Below are positions 1 through 6,555 of a stretch of 6,671 nucleotides of DNA, one piece after another (position 1 is the stretch's first letter; every line of letters starts with the position of its first letter). This DNA is from Pseudomonadota bacterium (GTDB taxonomy: Bacteria > Pseudomonadota > Alphaproteobacteria > Rhizobiales > Xanthobacteraceae). Location of the stretch: assembly GCA_023387555.1 (NCBI GenBank), contig JAEWHY010000422.1, positions 1-6,671 on the forward strand, given 5' to 3'. Under the pieces are notes generated by a model. That model did no database searches. It saw only the letters and a list, made by a program, of their open reading frames with translations, and was not told where the DNA came from. A program made the translations under genes and the position numbers.

Positions 1-465
1 CGCGCGGAGCAGGCGGCCGCGTTCGCGGTCCCAACTGCGCTTTTTCAGGGTGTCGCGCTTGTCGTGCAGCTTCTTGCCCCGGGCCAGCGCGATCTCGACC
101 TTGGCGCGGCCCTTGCCGTTGAAATACATCTTCAGCGGCACCACCGTGAAGCCCTGCCGCTCGACGGCCCCGATCAGTTTGTTGATCTGGCGCTTGTGCA
201 GCAACAGCTTGCGCGGACGCTTCGGCGCGTGATTGTCACGGCCGGCCTGCAGGTATTCCGGGATATTGCAATTGACCAGCCAGACCTCGCCGTTGCGCGC
301 ATCGGCATAGGATTCGGCGATCGTCGCCTTCCCGGCGCGCAGCGACTTGACCTCGCTGCCGGTGAGTACGACACCCGCCTCGAACGCCTCGCCGATCTCG
401 TAATTGAAACGGGCCTTACGGTTGTCGGCGACCACCTTGAGTGGACGCTCTTTCGCCTCTGCCAT
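1..465 (-). CDS. smpB: SsrA-binding protein SmpB (3' end cut by window edge)
   Basis: SmpB binds tmRNA (SsrA) and brings it to stalled ribosomes in the cytoplasm, so that the nascent peptide is tagged and the ribosome released. Translation of the minus strand from the ATG at 465-463 gives 155 residues with no stop before the edge. Visible family signatures are N-R-K-A-R-F-N-Y at about residues 15-22, G-S-E-V-K-S-L-R at 36-43, the N-I-P-E-Y segment near 68-71, and the basic C-terminal G-K-K-L-H-D-K-R-D-T-L-K-K-R stretch at 130-143 followed by W-D-R-E. SmpB of this group is usually a little under 160 residues, so only a few codons and the stop should be missing. The start lies 25 bp after the dapA stop in the same direction, suggesting cotranscription. 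I see no convincing Shine-Dalgarno sequence in those 25 bp. Identity is very secure. Confidence 0.96.
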   Translation of the reverse strand, partial: MAEAKERPLKVVADNRKARFNYEIGEAFEAGVVLTGSEVKSLRAGKATIAESYADARNGEVWLVNCNIPEYLQAGRDNHAPKRPRKLLLHKRQINKLIGAVERQGFTVVPLKMYFNGKGRAKVEIALARGKKLHDKRDTLKKRSWDRERGRLLRA

Positions 466-490
466 GGAACGTATGTTTCGCGGACGCGCC

Positions 491-1381
491 TCAGTTCAAG
501 AGCCCGGCATGCACCATGGCGCTGCGGATCGCGCTCTTGGTGCCCGCCGTTACCGGCAGCAACGGCAGCCTCACCTCTTCATTGCCGCGGCCGAGCAAGG
601 TCAGGCCGCATTTCGCACCGGCAAGACCCGGCTCCATGAAGATCGCGTGGTGCAATGGCACGAGGCGATCCTGGATGTTCAGGCCTGCTTCGTAATCACC
701 TGCCAGCGTGGTGTCCTGAAGCTGCTTGCACAGGGCCGGTGCGACATTCGACACCACGGAAATACACCCGTGGCCGCCGGCGGCGTTGAAGGCGAGCGCG
801 GTCATGTCCTCGCCGGAAAGCTGGATGAACTCCTCGCCCATCGCCTGCCGCTGCAGCGACACGCGCGCGAGATTGCCGGTCGCATCCTTTACGCCCGCGA
901 TGTTCTTCAATTCGAACAGCCGCTTCATTGTGTCGACCGACATGTCGACCACCGAACGCGGCGGAATATTGTAGATGAAGATCGGAATGCCGATCGCGTC
1001 GTTGACCGCCTTGAAGTGGTGGATCATGCCGTCCTGGGTCGGCTTGTTGTAATAGGGCGTGACCACCAGCACCGCGTCGGCGCCGGCCTTTTCGGCATGC
1101 CTGGCGAGCGCGACCGCTTCCGTGGTGGAATTGGAGCCGGCGCCTGCAATCACCGGCACCCGGCCTCTGGCCTGATCGATGCACCATTCCACCACCTTGT
1201 GGTGTTCCGGATGCGACAAGGTCGGGCTTTCGCCGGTCGTGCCGCAGGGCACGAGGCCGTCCGTCCCCTCTGCGATCTGCCATTCGACCAGCTCGCGGAA
1301 TGCCTTCTCGTCGAGCTGGCCATCACGGAACGGCGTTACCAACGCGGTGAACGACCCCCGGAACTTTCCGTTTGCTGTCAT
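491..1381 (-). CDS. dapA: 4-hydroxy-tetrahydrodipicolinate synthase DapA
   Basis: DapA condenses pyruvate with L-aspartate semialdehyde, the first committed step of the diaminopimelate/lysine pathway, in the cytoplasm. The 296-residue product is the usual length and spans a single (beta/alpha)8 barrel. Expected active-site residues are present: the G-T-T-G-E-S pyruvate-binding motif (Thr48, Thr49), the T-P-Y-Y-N motif (Tyr110/Tyr111), Tyr137 and Arg142 in Y-N-I-P-P-R, and the Schiff-base Lys165 in A-G-V-K-D-A-T-G. All are offset by +4 from E. coli numbering. I chose the ATG at 1381-1379 because the protein then begins M-T-A-N-G-K-F-R-G-S-F, as in relatives, and a GGGG stretch lies 7 nt upstream. 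A TTG seven codons further up (1402) is possible but less likely. smpB follows 25 bp downstream. The closest alternative is a non-DapA member of the DHDPS/NAL aldolase family, but the residues and context favour DapA. Confidence 0.96.
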   Translation of the reverse strand: MTANGKFRGSFTALVTPFRDGQLDEKAFRELVEWQIAEGTDGLVPCGTTGESPTLSHPEHHKVVEWCIDQARGRVPVIAGAGSNSTTEAVALARHAEKAGADAVLVVTPYYNKPTQDGMIHHFKAVNDAIGIPIFIYNIPPRSVVDMSVDTMKRLFELKNIAGVKDATGNLARVSLQRQAMGEEFIQLSGEDMTALAFNAAGGHGCISVVSNVAPALCKQLQDTTLAGDYEAGLNIQDRLVPLHHAIFMEPGLAGAKCGLTLLGRGNEEVRLPLLPVTAGTKSAIRSAMVHAGLLN

Positions 1382-1656
1382 GTCTCGACCCCGGACGAAC
1401 AAAATTTTCTCAGGCGAAAGGTCAGATCTGCTTTACGGACCCGCGCCGCCTCGAAGCGATCAATAGCCCGTCGCCTTGGGGCTTGAAAGCGAATGTTCAT
1501 GAAGAATGGCACAGCCGCCGCGAATGTATCGCGCGTGCCGCGCTCTCGCCGCTTTCCAATGGCAGGGACGCAAGAGGGGAAGGTAAACGGTTCCTCAGCA
1601 TATTCAAGGCAATAGCAAAAGCTGCACCGTCCGATTCGGAAGGCGAGGGCTTCGAT
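1382..1656. promoter_or_regulatory. Divergent intergenic region between dapA and the lytic transglycosylase gene
   Basis: These 275 bp separate two divergently transcribed genes and must hold the promoters for both, unless the transglycosylase starts further upstream. The plus-strand frame of the transglycosylase stays open back to 1372, so a longer start cannot be excluded on stops alone. The part before 1657 encodes no recognisable domain. Near dapA there is an A/T-rich patch at about 1401-1408 (AAAATTTT) and a short palindrome, CAGATCTG, just after it. I could not assign convincing -35/-10 boxes for either direction. No RNA gene or riboswitch is evident. Confidence 0.4.
1642..1648 (+). promoter_or_regulatory. 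Ribosome binding site supporting the TTG start of the transglycosylase
   Basis: The purine-rich GGCGAGG lies 8 nt before the TTG at 1657. The first in-frame ATG (1687) has only a weak AAGG about 16 nt upstream. The spacing favours TTG, and the TTG start also supplies the Arg-Lys n-region of the signal peptide. Confidence 0.5.
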
Positions 1657-4071
1657 TTGACACGCAAAGGTTATTTCTCGGCCGCGATGGCCGGCTTTGC
1701 CGCGATGCTGGCTGCCGCTGCCGTCGTCCATGCCGCTCCGAAACCGACCTCCGAAGACGCGGCGGTCAGCGCTCAATCCAAGAAGAATTCCGACAAAAAG
1801 GCTGCGGCCAAGAAGGCCCCGGCCAAGAAAACCGCGGATCAGAAGTCCGGCAAGGGCGCCGCGAAGCCATCTGGCAACACCAAAGCCGACACCAAGAAGG
1901 CTACCAAGAGCGCGACGAAAAGTGCGACCAAAAGCGCGACCAGGTCTGCTGCAGCGAAAGAACCGGTGCCGCTTCCGACGCGGCGTCCGGCTGAGAGCGC
2001 CACGGCAACCGGCGCGTTCCCGGCGCCGATCGGAACGGCTCCGATCCTGCCCGCAGCCATGGTCGCGCCTCAGGCCGCAAATGCCGCGCCGGCGGCGGCA
2101 CCATTGCGCGAAGCGGCGCTCCAGCCATCCACGACGCAGATCCCGGTCGCCCTCGCACCATCAGCCCCGATATCGGCCGATACCCTCGCCGCGGTGAAGC
2201 GAGCAATCGAACTCACCCGCCGGGGACGCAACGGCGAAGCCTCCGCGGTCGCCGGAACCACGACCGATCCGGTCGCCACCAAGCTGATCGAATGGGTGGT
2301 GCTGCGCGCCGAAACCGATGCCTTCGACTTCCAGCGTTATGCCGGCTTCGTCGCGGAGAATCCCGGCTGGCCGAACATCAATCAGTTCCGGCGCAAGGCG
2401 GAAGCCGCGCTCTACCAGAACAGCGTGAACGACGCCGTCGTGCGCCGCTATTTCGCATCTCACCAGCCGCTGACCGCGAAGGGCAAGCTGGTTTTCGCGC
2501 GGACGTTGCTGGCGCAGGGCGACCGCGCCCAGGCCCAGCAACTGGTGCGCGACGCCTGGCGCTCGGATGCGCTGTCCGCGGACATGGAACGGCAGGTGCT
2601 CGATGCCTTCGGGCCGCTGTTGTCCGGCGGCGATCACAAGGCGCGGATGGACCGGCGACTTTACGCCGATGACGGCGCGGCCGCGCTTCGCGCTGCGCAA
2701 CGACTTGGAGCGGCACAGGTCGCCATCGTGCGCGCCTATGAAGCGGTCGGAGACAAGTCCTCGAAAGCGAAAGCCCTGCTCGATGCAGTGCCCGCGAACG
2801 TCCGCAATGACCCCGCTTACCTCCTCGCCCTCGCGCGGTTTCACAGGCGTGCCGATCAGGTCGACGAAGCGGCCAAGGCGATGCTGGCCGCGTCGACAGC
2901 GGCGCATGCGGTGCATGACCCCGACGAGTGGTGGGAAGAGCGCCGGCTTCTGGCCCGGCGGCTGCTCGATGCCGGAGAGGCACGGATGGCGTTTCGCATC
3001 GCGCGCGAGGCTGCCATGCCGGAGAAGGAAGGCGCGCGGGTCGAGCATCTGTTCACCGCAGGGTGGATCGCGCTTCGCTTCCTCAACGACGCGGCCACGG
3101 CGAAACCGCTGTTCGCGCAGACGATCCGGGTTGCGGAACATCCCGCCTCGCTCTCGCGCGGGCATTATTGGTACGCCCGGGCTTGCGAGGCGCTTGGCCA
3201 GGGCGCCGAAGCGCGCGCTCACTACGAGCGCGCTGCGCGGTTTTCCAGCACCTATTACGGCCAGATCGCGCATGCGCGCCTCGGCGGCAACGAGTTACGG
3301 CTGCCGCCGCCACCGACGGCCCATCCGCAGGCGAACCGGCTCGAAATCGTGCGGGCGATGGACATCCTCTACGCGATCGATGAGCGCGATCTGGTCGCGT
3401 CCGCCGCGGCCGACATGGCCGACCGTGCGATCGATCCGGCAAGCCTTGCTGCGGTTGCCGCCCTTGCGGAACGAAAGGCCGACGCACGCACGCTGGCGCT
3501 ACTCGGCCGGACCGCAGTCAGCCGCGGCCTGCCGTTCGAATATTACGCCTACCCGACCGCCGGACTGCCCCGGTTCACCCCGATCGGCCCAAATGTCGAG
3601 CCGCATGTCGCCTACGCGATCGCGCGCCAGGAAAGCGGATTCAATCCGCGGGCGCGCTCCAGCGCCAACGCGCAGGGACTGATGCAGGTCCTGCCCGGGA
3701 CCGCAAAGCTGGTCGCCAAGCGAAACGGGATCGCATTCGATGCCAAGAAGCTCTACGACCCCGTCTACAACGTCCAGATCGGGGCCGCCGAGCTTGGGCA
3801 CGCGATCCAGAATTATCGCGGGTCCTATATCCTGACCTTCATTGCCTACAACGCCGGTCCCGGCCGGGTGCGCGACTGGATCGAGCGATTCGGCGACCCG
3901 CGCGATCCGAAGATCGACCCGATCGACTGGGTGGAGCGCATCCCGTTCTCCGAGACGCGCAACTACGTGCAGCGCGTGATGGAAAACATGCAGGTCTATC
4001 GGGTCCGATTCGGCGCGTCGCAACGGCTGATGATCGAGGCGGACCTTCGGCGCGGAATGGCCTCGAACTGA
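1657..4071 (+). CDS. Exported soluble lytic murein transglycosylase (Slt70-like) with Lys/Ala-rich N-terminal extension
   Basis: This enzyme cleaves the MurNAc-GlcNAc bond of peptidoglycan in the periplasm, leaving 1,6-anhydro-MurNAc ends. From the TTG at 1657 it has 804 residues. Residues 1-26 form a signal peptide: Arg3-Lys4, a hydrophobic Ala/Met/Phe core, and V-H-A at the likely cleavage site. Residues 40-100 are rich in Lys, Ala, Thr and Ser, and 101-172 are Pro/Ala-rich and probably disordered. Residues 175-600 resemble the helical superhelix of Slt enzymes. The C-terminal SLT domain (about 640-790) has catalytic Glu659 in R-Q-E-S-G-F-N-P, A-Q-G-L-M-Q at 672-677, and A-Y-N-A-G-P at 730-735. 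Slt70 of E. coli is about 645 residues, so the excess is mostly N-terminal. The start is uncertain; ATG 1687 would give a shorter signal peptide without its basic residues. dapA is divergent and the hydrolase gene follows after 63 bp. Confidence 0.93.
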   Translation: MTRKGYFSAAMAGFAAMLAAAAVVHAAPKPTSEDAAVSAQSKKNSDKKAAAKKAPAKKTADQKSGKGAAKPSGNTKADTKKATKSATKSATKSATRSAAAKEPVPLPTRRPAESATATGAFPAPIGTAPILPAAMVAPQAANAAPAAAPLREAALQPSTTQIPVALAPSAPISADTLAAVKRAIELTRRGRNGEASAVAGTTTDPVATKLIEWVVLRAETDAFDFQRYAGFVAENPGWPNINQFRRKAEAALYQNSVNDAVVRRYFASHQPLTAKGKLVFARTLLAQGDRAQAQQLVRDAWRSDALSADMERQVLDAFGPLLSGGDHKARMDRRLYADDGAAALRAAQRLGAAQVAIVRAYEAVGDKSSKAKALLDAVPANVRNDPAYLLALARFHRRADQVDEAAKAMLAASTAAHAVHDPDEWWEERRLLARRLLDAGEARMAFRIAREAAMPEKEGARVEHLFTAGWIALRFLNDAATAKPLFAQTIRVAEHPASLSRGHYWYARACEALGQGAEARAHYERAARFSSTYYGQIAHARLGGNELRLPPPPTAHPQANRLEIVRAMDILYAIDERDLVASAAADMADRAIDPASLAAVAALAERKADARTLALLGRTAVSRGLPFEYYAYPTAGLPRFTPIGPNVEPHVAYAIARQESGFNPRARSSANAQGLMQVLPGTAKLVAKRNGIAFDAKKLYDPVYNVQIGAAELGHAIQNYRGSYILTFIAYNAGPGRVRDWIERFGDPRDPKIDPIDWVERIPFSETRNYVQRVMENMQVYRVRFGASQRLMIEADLRRGMASN
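1891..1950 (+). repeat. Five tandem 12-bp units encoding T-K/R-x-A in the transglycosylase
   Basis: Five consecutive in-frame 12-nt units encode TKKA, TKSA, TKSA, TKSA and TRSA (residues 79-98). The central three differ mainly at synonymous positions, which suggests unit duplication followed by drift. Similar but irregular K-K-A-x-A-K-K motifs lie just upstream (about residues 47-60). The unit length is a multiple of three, so copy number can change without breaking the frame. Confidence 0.85.
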
Positions 4072-4103
4072 CGCCGGCGCCGACCGAAAAACCAGTCGTG
4101 TTG

Positions 4104-4120
4104 CCCGGCACTCCGCCGGG
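4104..4120 (+). promoter_or_regulatory. Small GC hairpin overlapping the hydrolase ribosome binding site
   Basis: CCCGGC at 4104-4109 and GCCGGG at 4115-4120 form a perfect 6-bp stem with a 5-nt loop. No T-run follows, so it is not a typical intrinsic terminator. The 3' arm runs into the GGGGG at 4118-4122, the best Shine-Dalgarno candidate for the ATG at 4135, although the 12-nt spacing is long. It could mask that site. In DNA this GC-rich such a stem can also occur by chance. Confidence 0.3.
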
Positions 4121-4134
4121 GGTACACTCGCGGC

Positions 4135-5049
4135 ATGTCTCGATCCAGATCGGCACCGACGGTGCAAAGTCGCTTCATTCCGGCGCCGGACGGCCTGTCG
4201 CTGCATGTCCGATGCTATGGCGCCGCGACCGGCGCCGTTCCGCTGCTGTGCCTGCCCGGCTTGACGCGTAACCACGCCGACTTCGAGCCGCTGGCCCGTC
4301 ATCTCGCCGCCGACGCCGAACATCCGCGGGCCGTGTTCGCACTCGATTCGCGGGGGCGCGGCCTGTCCGGCTACGACCCGGATTGGCGCAACTACAATCC
4401 CGCCACTGAACTGTCGGACGTCATCGCCGTGATGGCGGCGCTCGGTCTGCCGCGCGCGGTGCTCCTCGGAACCTCGCGCGGCGGGATCCTGACGATGCTG
4501 CTGGCAGCGACTCAGCCGACACTGATCGCGGGTGCAATTCTCAACGACATCGGCCCCGTGATCGAGCGCGACGGCCTGCTTCGAATCAAAGGCTACGCCG
4601 GCCGCATCCCAGCCCCGAAAACCATGGCCGAGGGCGCCGATGCGTTGCGGGCTCTGTTCGGCGCACAGTTTCCGAACCTGGACGACGCCGGGTGGCGTGC
4701 CTGGGCGGAACGCAGCTGGCGGCAAGGCGCCGATGGCCTGATAGCGCGCTACGATCAGCGGCTCGGCGACACGATGGAGGAACTCACGCCGGAGCAGCCG
4801 ATCCCGGACCTGTGGGCCCCCTTCGCGGCGCTGCCGCAGGTGCCGCTGATGGTCGTCCGTGGCGCTCTCTCCGATATCCTCTCGGCGGAAACGGTGGACG
4901 CCATGCGCCAGCAGCGGCCCGATCTGGAAGCGATCGAGGTGGCGGACCAGGGCCATGCACCGCTGCTGGCCGAGCCCGACATCATGCAGCGGATCTCGGA
5001 TTTCCTCGTGCGCTGCGATCGGGCGCCGATCCCCGCAAGCCTCGCCTGA
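4135..5049 (+). CDS. Alpha/beta-fold hydrolase of unknown substrate
   Basis: This is a 304-residue single-domain alpha/beta hydrolase, with no signal peptide or membrane segment, so probably cytoplasmic. The fold signatures appear in order: strand plus oxyanion-loop segment L-C-L-P-G-L-T-R-N (38-46), A-L-D-S-R-G-R-G-L-S (69-78), the nucleophile elbow G-T-S-R-G with Ser114, then the probable acid Asp247 in R-G-A-L-S-D and His274 in Q-G-H-A-P-L-L near the C-terminus. The triad is therefore complete. A cap region probably lies around residues 140-225. The ATG at 4135 is favoured because the conserved N-terminal strand begins soon after it. The gene follows the transglycosylase by 63 bp on the same strand and may be cotranscribed with it. 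Esterase, lactonase, epoxide hydrolase or C-C hydrolase activities are all compatible; the sequence does not discriminate. Confidence 0.9.
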   Translation: MSRSRSAPTVQSRFIPAPDGLSLHVRCYGAATGAVPLLCLPGLTRNHADFEPLARHLAADAEHPRAVFALDSRGRGLSGYDPDWRNYNPATELSDVIAVMAALGLPRAVLLGTSRGGILTMLLAATQPTLIAGAILNDIGPVIERDGLLRIKGYAGRIPAPKTMAEGADALRALFGAQFPNLDDAGWRAWAERSWRQGADGLIARYDQRLGDTMEELTPEQPIPDLWAPFAALPQVPLMVVRGALSDILSAETVDAMRQQRPDLEAIEVADQGHAPLLAEPDIMQRISDFLVRCDRAPIPASLA

Positions 5050-5110
5050 CGAGCGATACGGCGCGGCCTTCGTCCGGCGTGACACGCCCGCCTCACGCAA
5101 TCACGCTCCC

Positions 5111-5146
5111 AAAAAGCAGAACCCCCGGCCTTTCGACCGGGGGTTC
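5111..5146 (-). terminator. Intrinsic terminator of the porin gene, between convergent genes
   Basis: A 10-bp perfect stem is formed by 5119-5128 and 5137-5146 (GAACCCCCGG with CCGGGGGTTC) around an 8-nt loop. Read on the minus strand it is followed after TGC by five T residues (complement of 5111-5115), the layout of a Rho-independent terminator about 27 bp beyond the porin stop. In the plus direction the hairpin lies about 70 bp after the hydrolase stop but lacks a T-run, so it would be weaker there. Confidence 0.85.
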
Positions 5147-5172
5147 CGTTAGATCAGGCGATGATCGTCAGA

Positions 5173-6555
5173 TCACGGCCAGAAGTTGCGCTGCACGCGG
5201 AAGGCAGCCGTCCAGTAGCCCTGGTCTTCGATGGTGTACTGGCCAGCAGCCAGACCGCCGGTGCCCGGGGTGGTGCCGCTGAAGCGGCCCGTGCCAGCGA
5301 ACGCGGTGTCAACCTGCGAGTAGGCAACTTCCACGCCGATGTCCAGGTTCTGCACCGGGTTCCACATGGTGCGCGAAGCAACGCGCCACAGGGAGTAGTC
5401 CGGATCGCAGTTGGTCAGAGTGCCGGCAGTGAAGCGACCGGACGCGCCCGAGCAACCACCACGAGCGATCAGCTGCTTGGCCGTGTCAGAGTACTCGACG
5501 CTCATGTAACCGAACACCCAGGAGGTGCGCAGCGACGGGGTCCAGTAGTGCTCGAAAGCAACCGTACCGCCCCAAGCTTCGGTCAGCTCAAGCCCGCCGC
5601 CGTAGCCGGCCAGCGTGTTCGGATCCGCGAACACCGCGTCGGCCATGACGCCGGTTGCGATACCCTGCTTGTGGATGAAGTTCTGACCGTTGGCAAACGA
5701 CACGAAGCCGGTCGCACCCTTTGCGTAGGCGATCACACCGGACAGGGTGTCCTTGGAGTCCCACGGCATCTTCAGGGTCAGACCAGCGCCGACGCCCCAG
5801 CCCCACTCATCACCCGGATTGTTGCAGGTGGTGTTGTTACCGGTGCAGTTCACGCCGTTGCCATCGTAGTAGGTCCCGCGAACCTTCGCGAGGCCGCCCA
5901 TGACCTGAGCAGAACCCCAAGCCTGGTCGATGCGGATGTTACCGACGATGTCCGGAACCTGGATGCCGCTCCGGTCGGTGGTGCCGAACAGGTTGGTCTG
6001 ATCGAGGTCGATGATCGGCTTAATGCGGGACCCGCTGTCTTCGAGCGACAGCGAGGCCGACAGGCCGTTGCCGAACTGCCAGGTGTAGGCGAACACGTTC
6101 TGACCGGCCGGGCCCGAACCGCCGTCCAGGAACATCGGGACGAGGCCATAGGCCGCGCCGTTATAGAACGCGAAGAAGGTGTCCGAACGACCGACCGTGA
6201 AGCCGGCGAACTGGATGAAAGCGCGTTCCATCGACACGGAGTTGGTCGTCACGCCGGCAGTGCTCTGGCCGGCCGTGTTCAGCGCGTTGACGCCGAAGGC
6301 GAAGTACGAACGCAGCGTGCCGTATTCGGTCTGGGTGCGCACGTCGGCGGTGAGGCGGAAACGAGCCTGCATGCCGAAGGTGCTGCTGCCGCGGGTGAAC
6401 GACCCGTCGCCACCGGTCGGAGAGCCACGGTCGGCGTAATGCCCGCCAACGTTGTTATGATAGGCCTCCGCGCGAACATACCCGCCGAGCTTGATGCAGG
6501 TGTCGGTGCCCGGGATGTAATAGTAGCCCACGCCATACAGGCTACAGACCTTCAC
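5173..6555 (-). CDS. Porin_2-family outer-membrane porin, lacking its signal peptide (5'-truncated or recombined)
   Basis: Porins of this rhizobial family form trimeric beta-barrels that pass small solutes through the outer membrane. The frame is open for 460 residues and runs the length of the mature barrel: C-S-L-Y-G at 4-8, Y-I-P-G-T-D-T-C-I-K-L-G-G-Y-V-R at 13-28, many alternating aromatic/Gly strands, and a C-terminal V-Q-R-N-F-W-P with the terminal aromatic region expected of barrel proteins. The only usual start codon in frame is GTG at 6555-6553. Family members normally begin with a hydrophobic signal peptide and a short A-A-D-like linker before this point, roughly 30-40 residues; neither is present. 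Codons for V-E-Y just upstream of the GTG still look porin-like, then similarity stops and an in-frame TAA occurs at 6621-6619. Six cysteines occur as three close pairs. Without an export signal it is probably a pseudogene, or a recombination or assembly product; identity is clear but function is doubtful. Confidence 0.85.
   Translation of the reverse strand: MKVCSLYGVGYYYIPGTDTCIKLGGYVRAEAYHNNVGGHYADRGSPTGGDGSFTRGSSTFGMQARFRLTADVRTQTEYGTLRSYFAFGVNALNTAGQSTAGVTTNSVSMERAFIQFAGFTVGRSDTFFAFYNGAAYGLVPMFLDGGSGPAGQNVFAYTWQFGNGLSASLSLEDSGSRIKPIIDLDQTNLFGTTDRSGIQVPDIVGNIRIDQAWGSAQVMGGLAKVRGTYYDGNGVNCTGNNTTCNNPGDEWGWGVGAGLTLKMPWDSKDTLSGVIAYAKGATGFVSFANGQNFIHKQGIATGVMADAVFADPNTLAGYGGGLELTEAWGGTVAFEHYWTPSLRTSWVFGYMSVEYSDTAKQLIARGGCSGASGRFTAGTLTNCDPDYSLWRVASRTMWNPVQNLDIGVEVAYSQVDTAFAGTGRFSGTTPGTGGLAAGQYTIEDQGYWTAAFRVQRNFWP

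Noticed and set aside
404..1486. A 360-codon plus-strand open frame over smpB and dapA.
   Set aside because: It is antisense to dapA, whose active-site residues are all present; no protein family is recognisable in the plus-strand translation.
1801..1950. The repeat-containing stretch as a possible CRISPR or non-coding repeat array.
   Set aside because: The units are 12 bp, contiguous, in frame and encode T-K/R-x-A; there are no spacers.
2161..3273. A 370-codon minus-strand open frame inside the transglycosylase gene.
   Set aside because: It lies wholly within the helical domain of a real exported enzyme and shows no motif or suitable start signal.
3499..5100. A 533-codon minus-strand open frame across the transglycosylase end and the hydrolase.
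   Set aside because: It is antisense to two genes with clear catalytic motifs, has no domain of its own, and is Arg/His/Gly-rich as GC-rich shadow frames are.
5119..5146. The strong hairpin as a small RNA or mobile-element end.
   Set aside because: Its position just past the porin stop, GC stem and minus-strand T-run explain it as an ordinary terminator; no target duplication or transposase is nearby.
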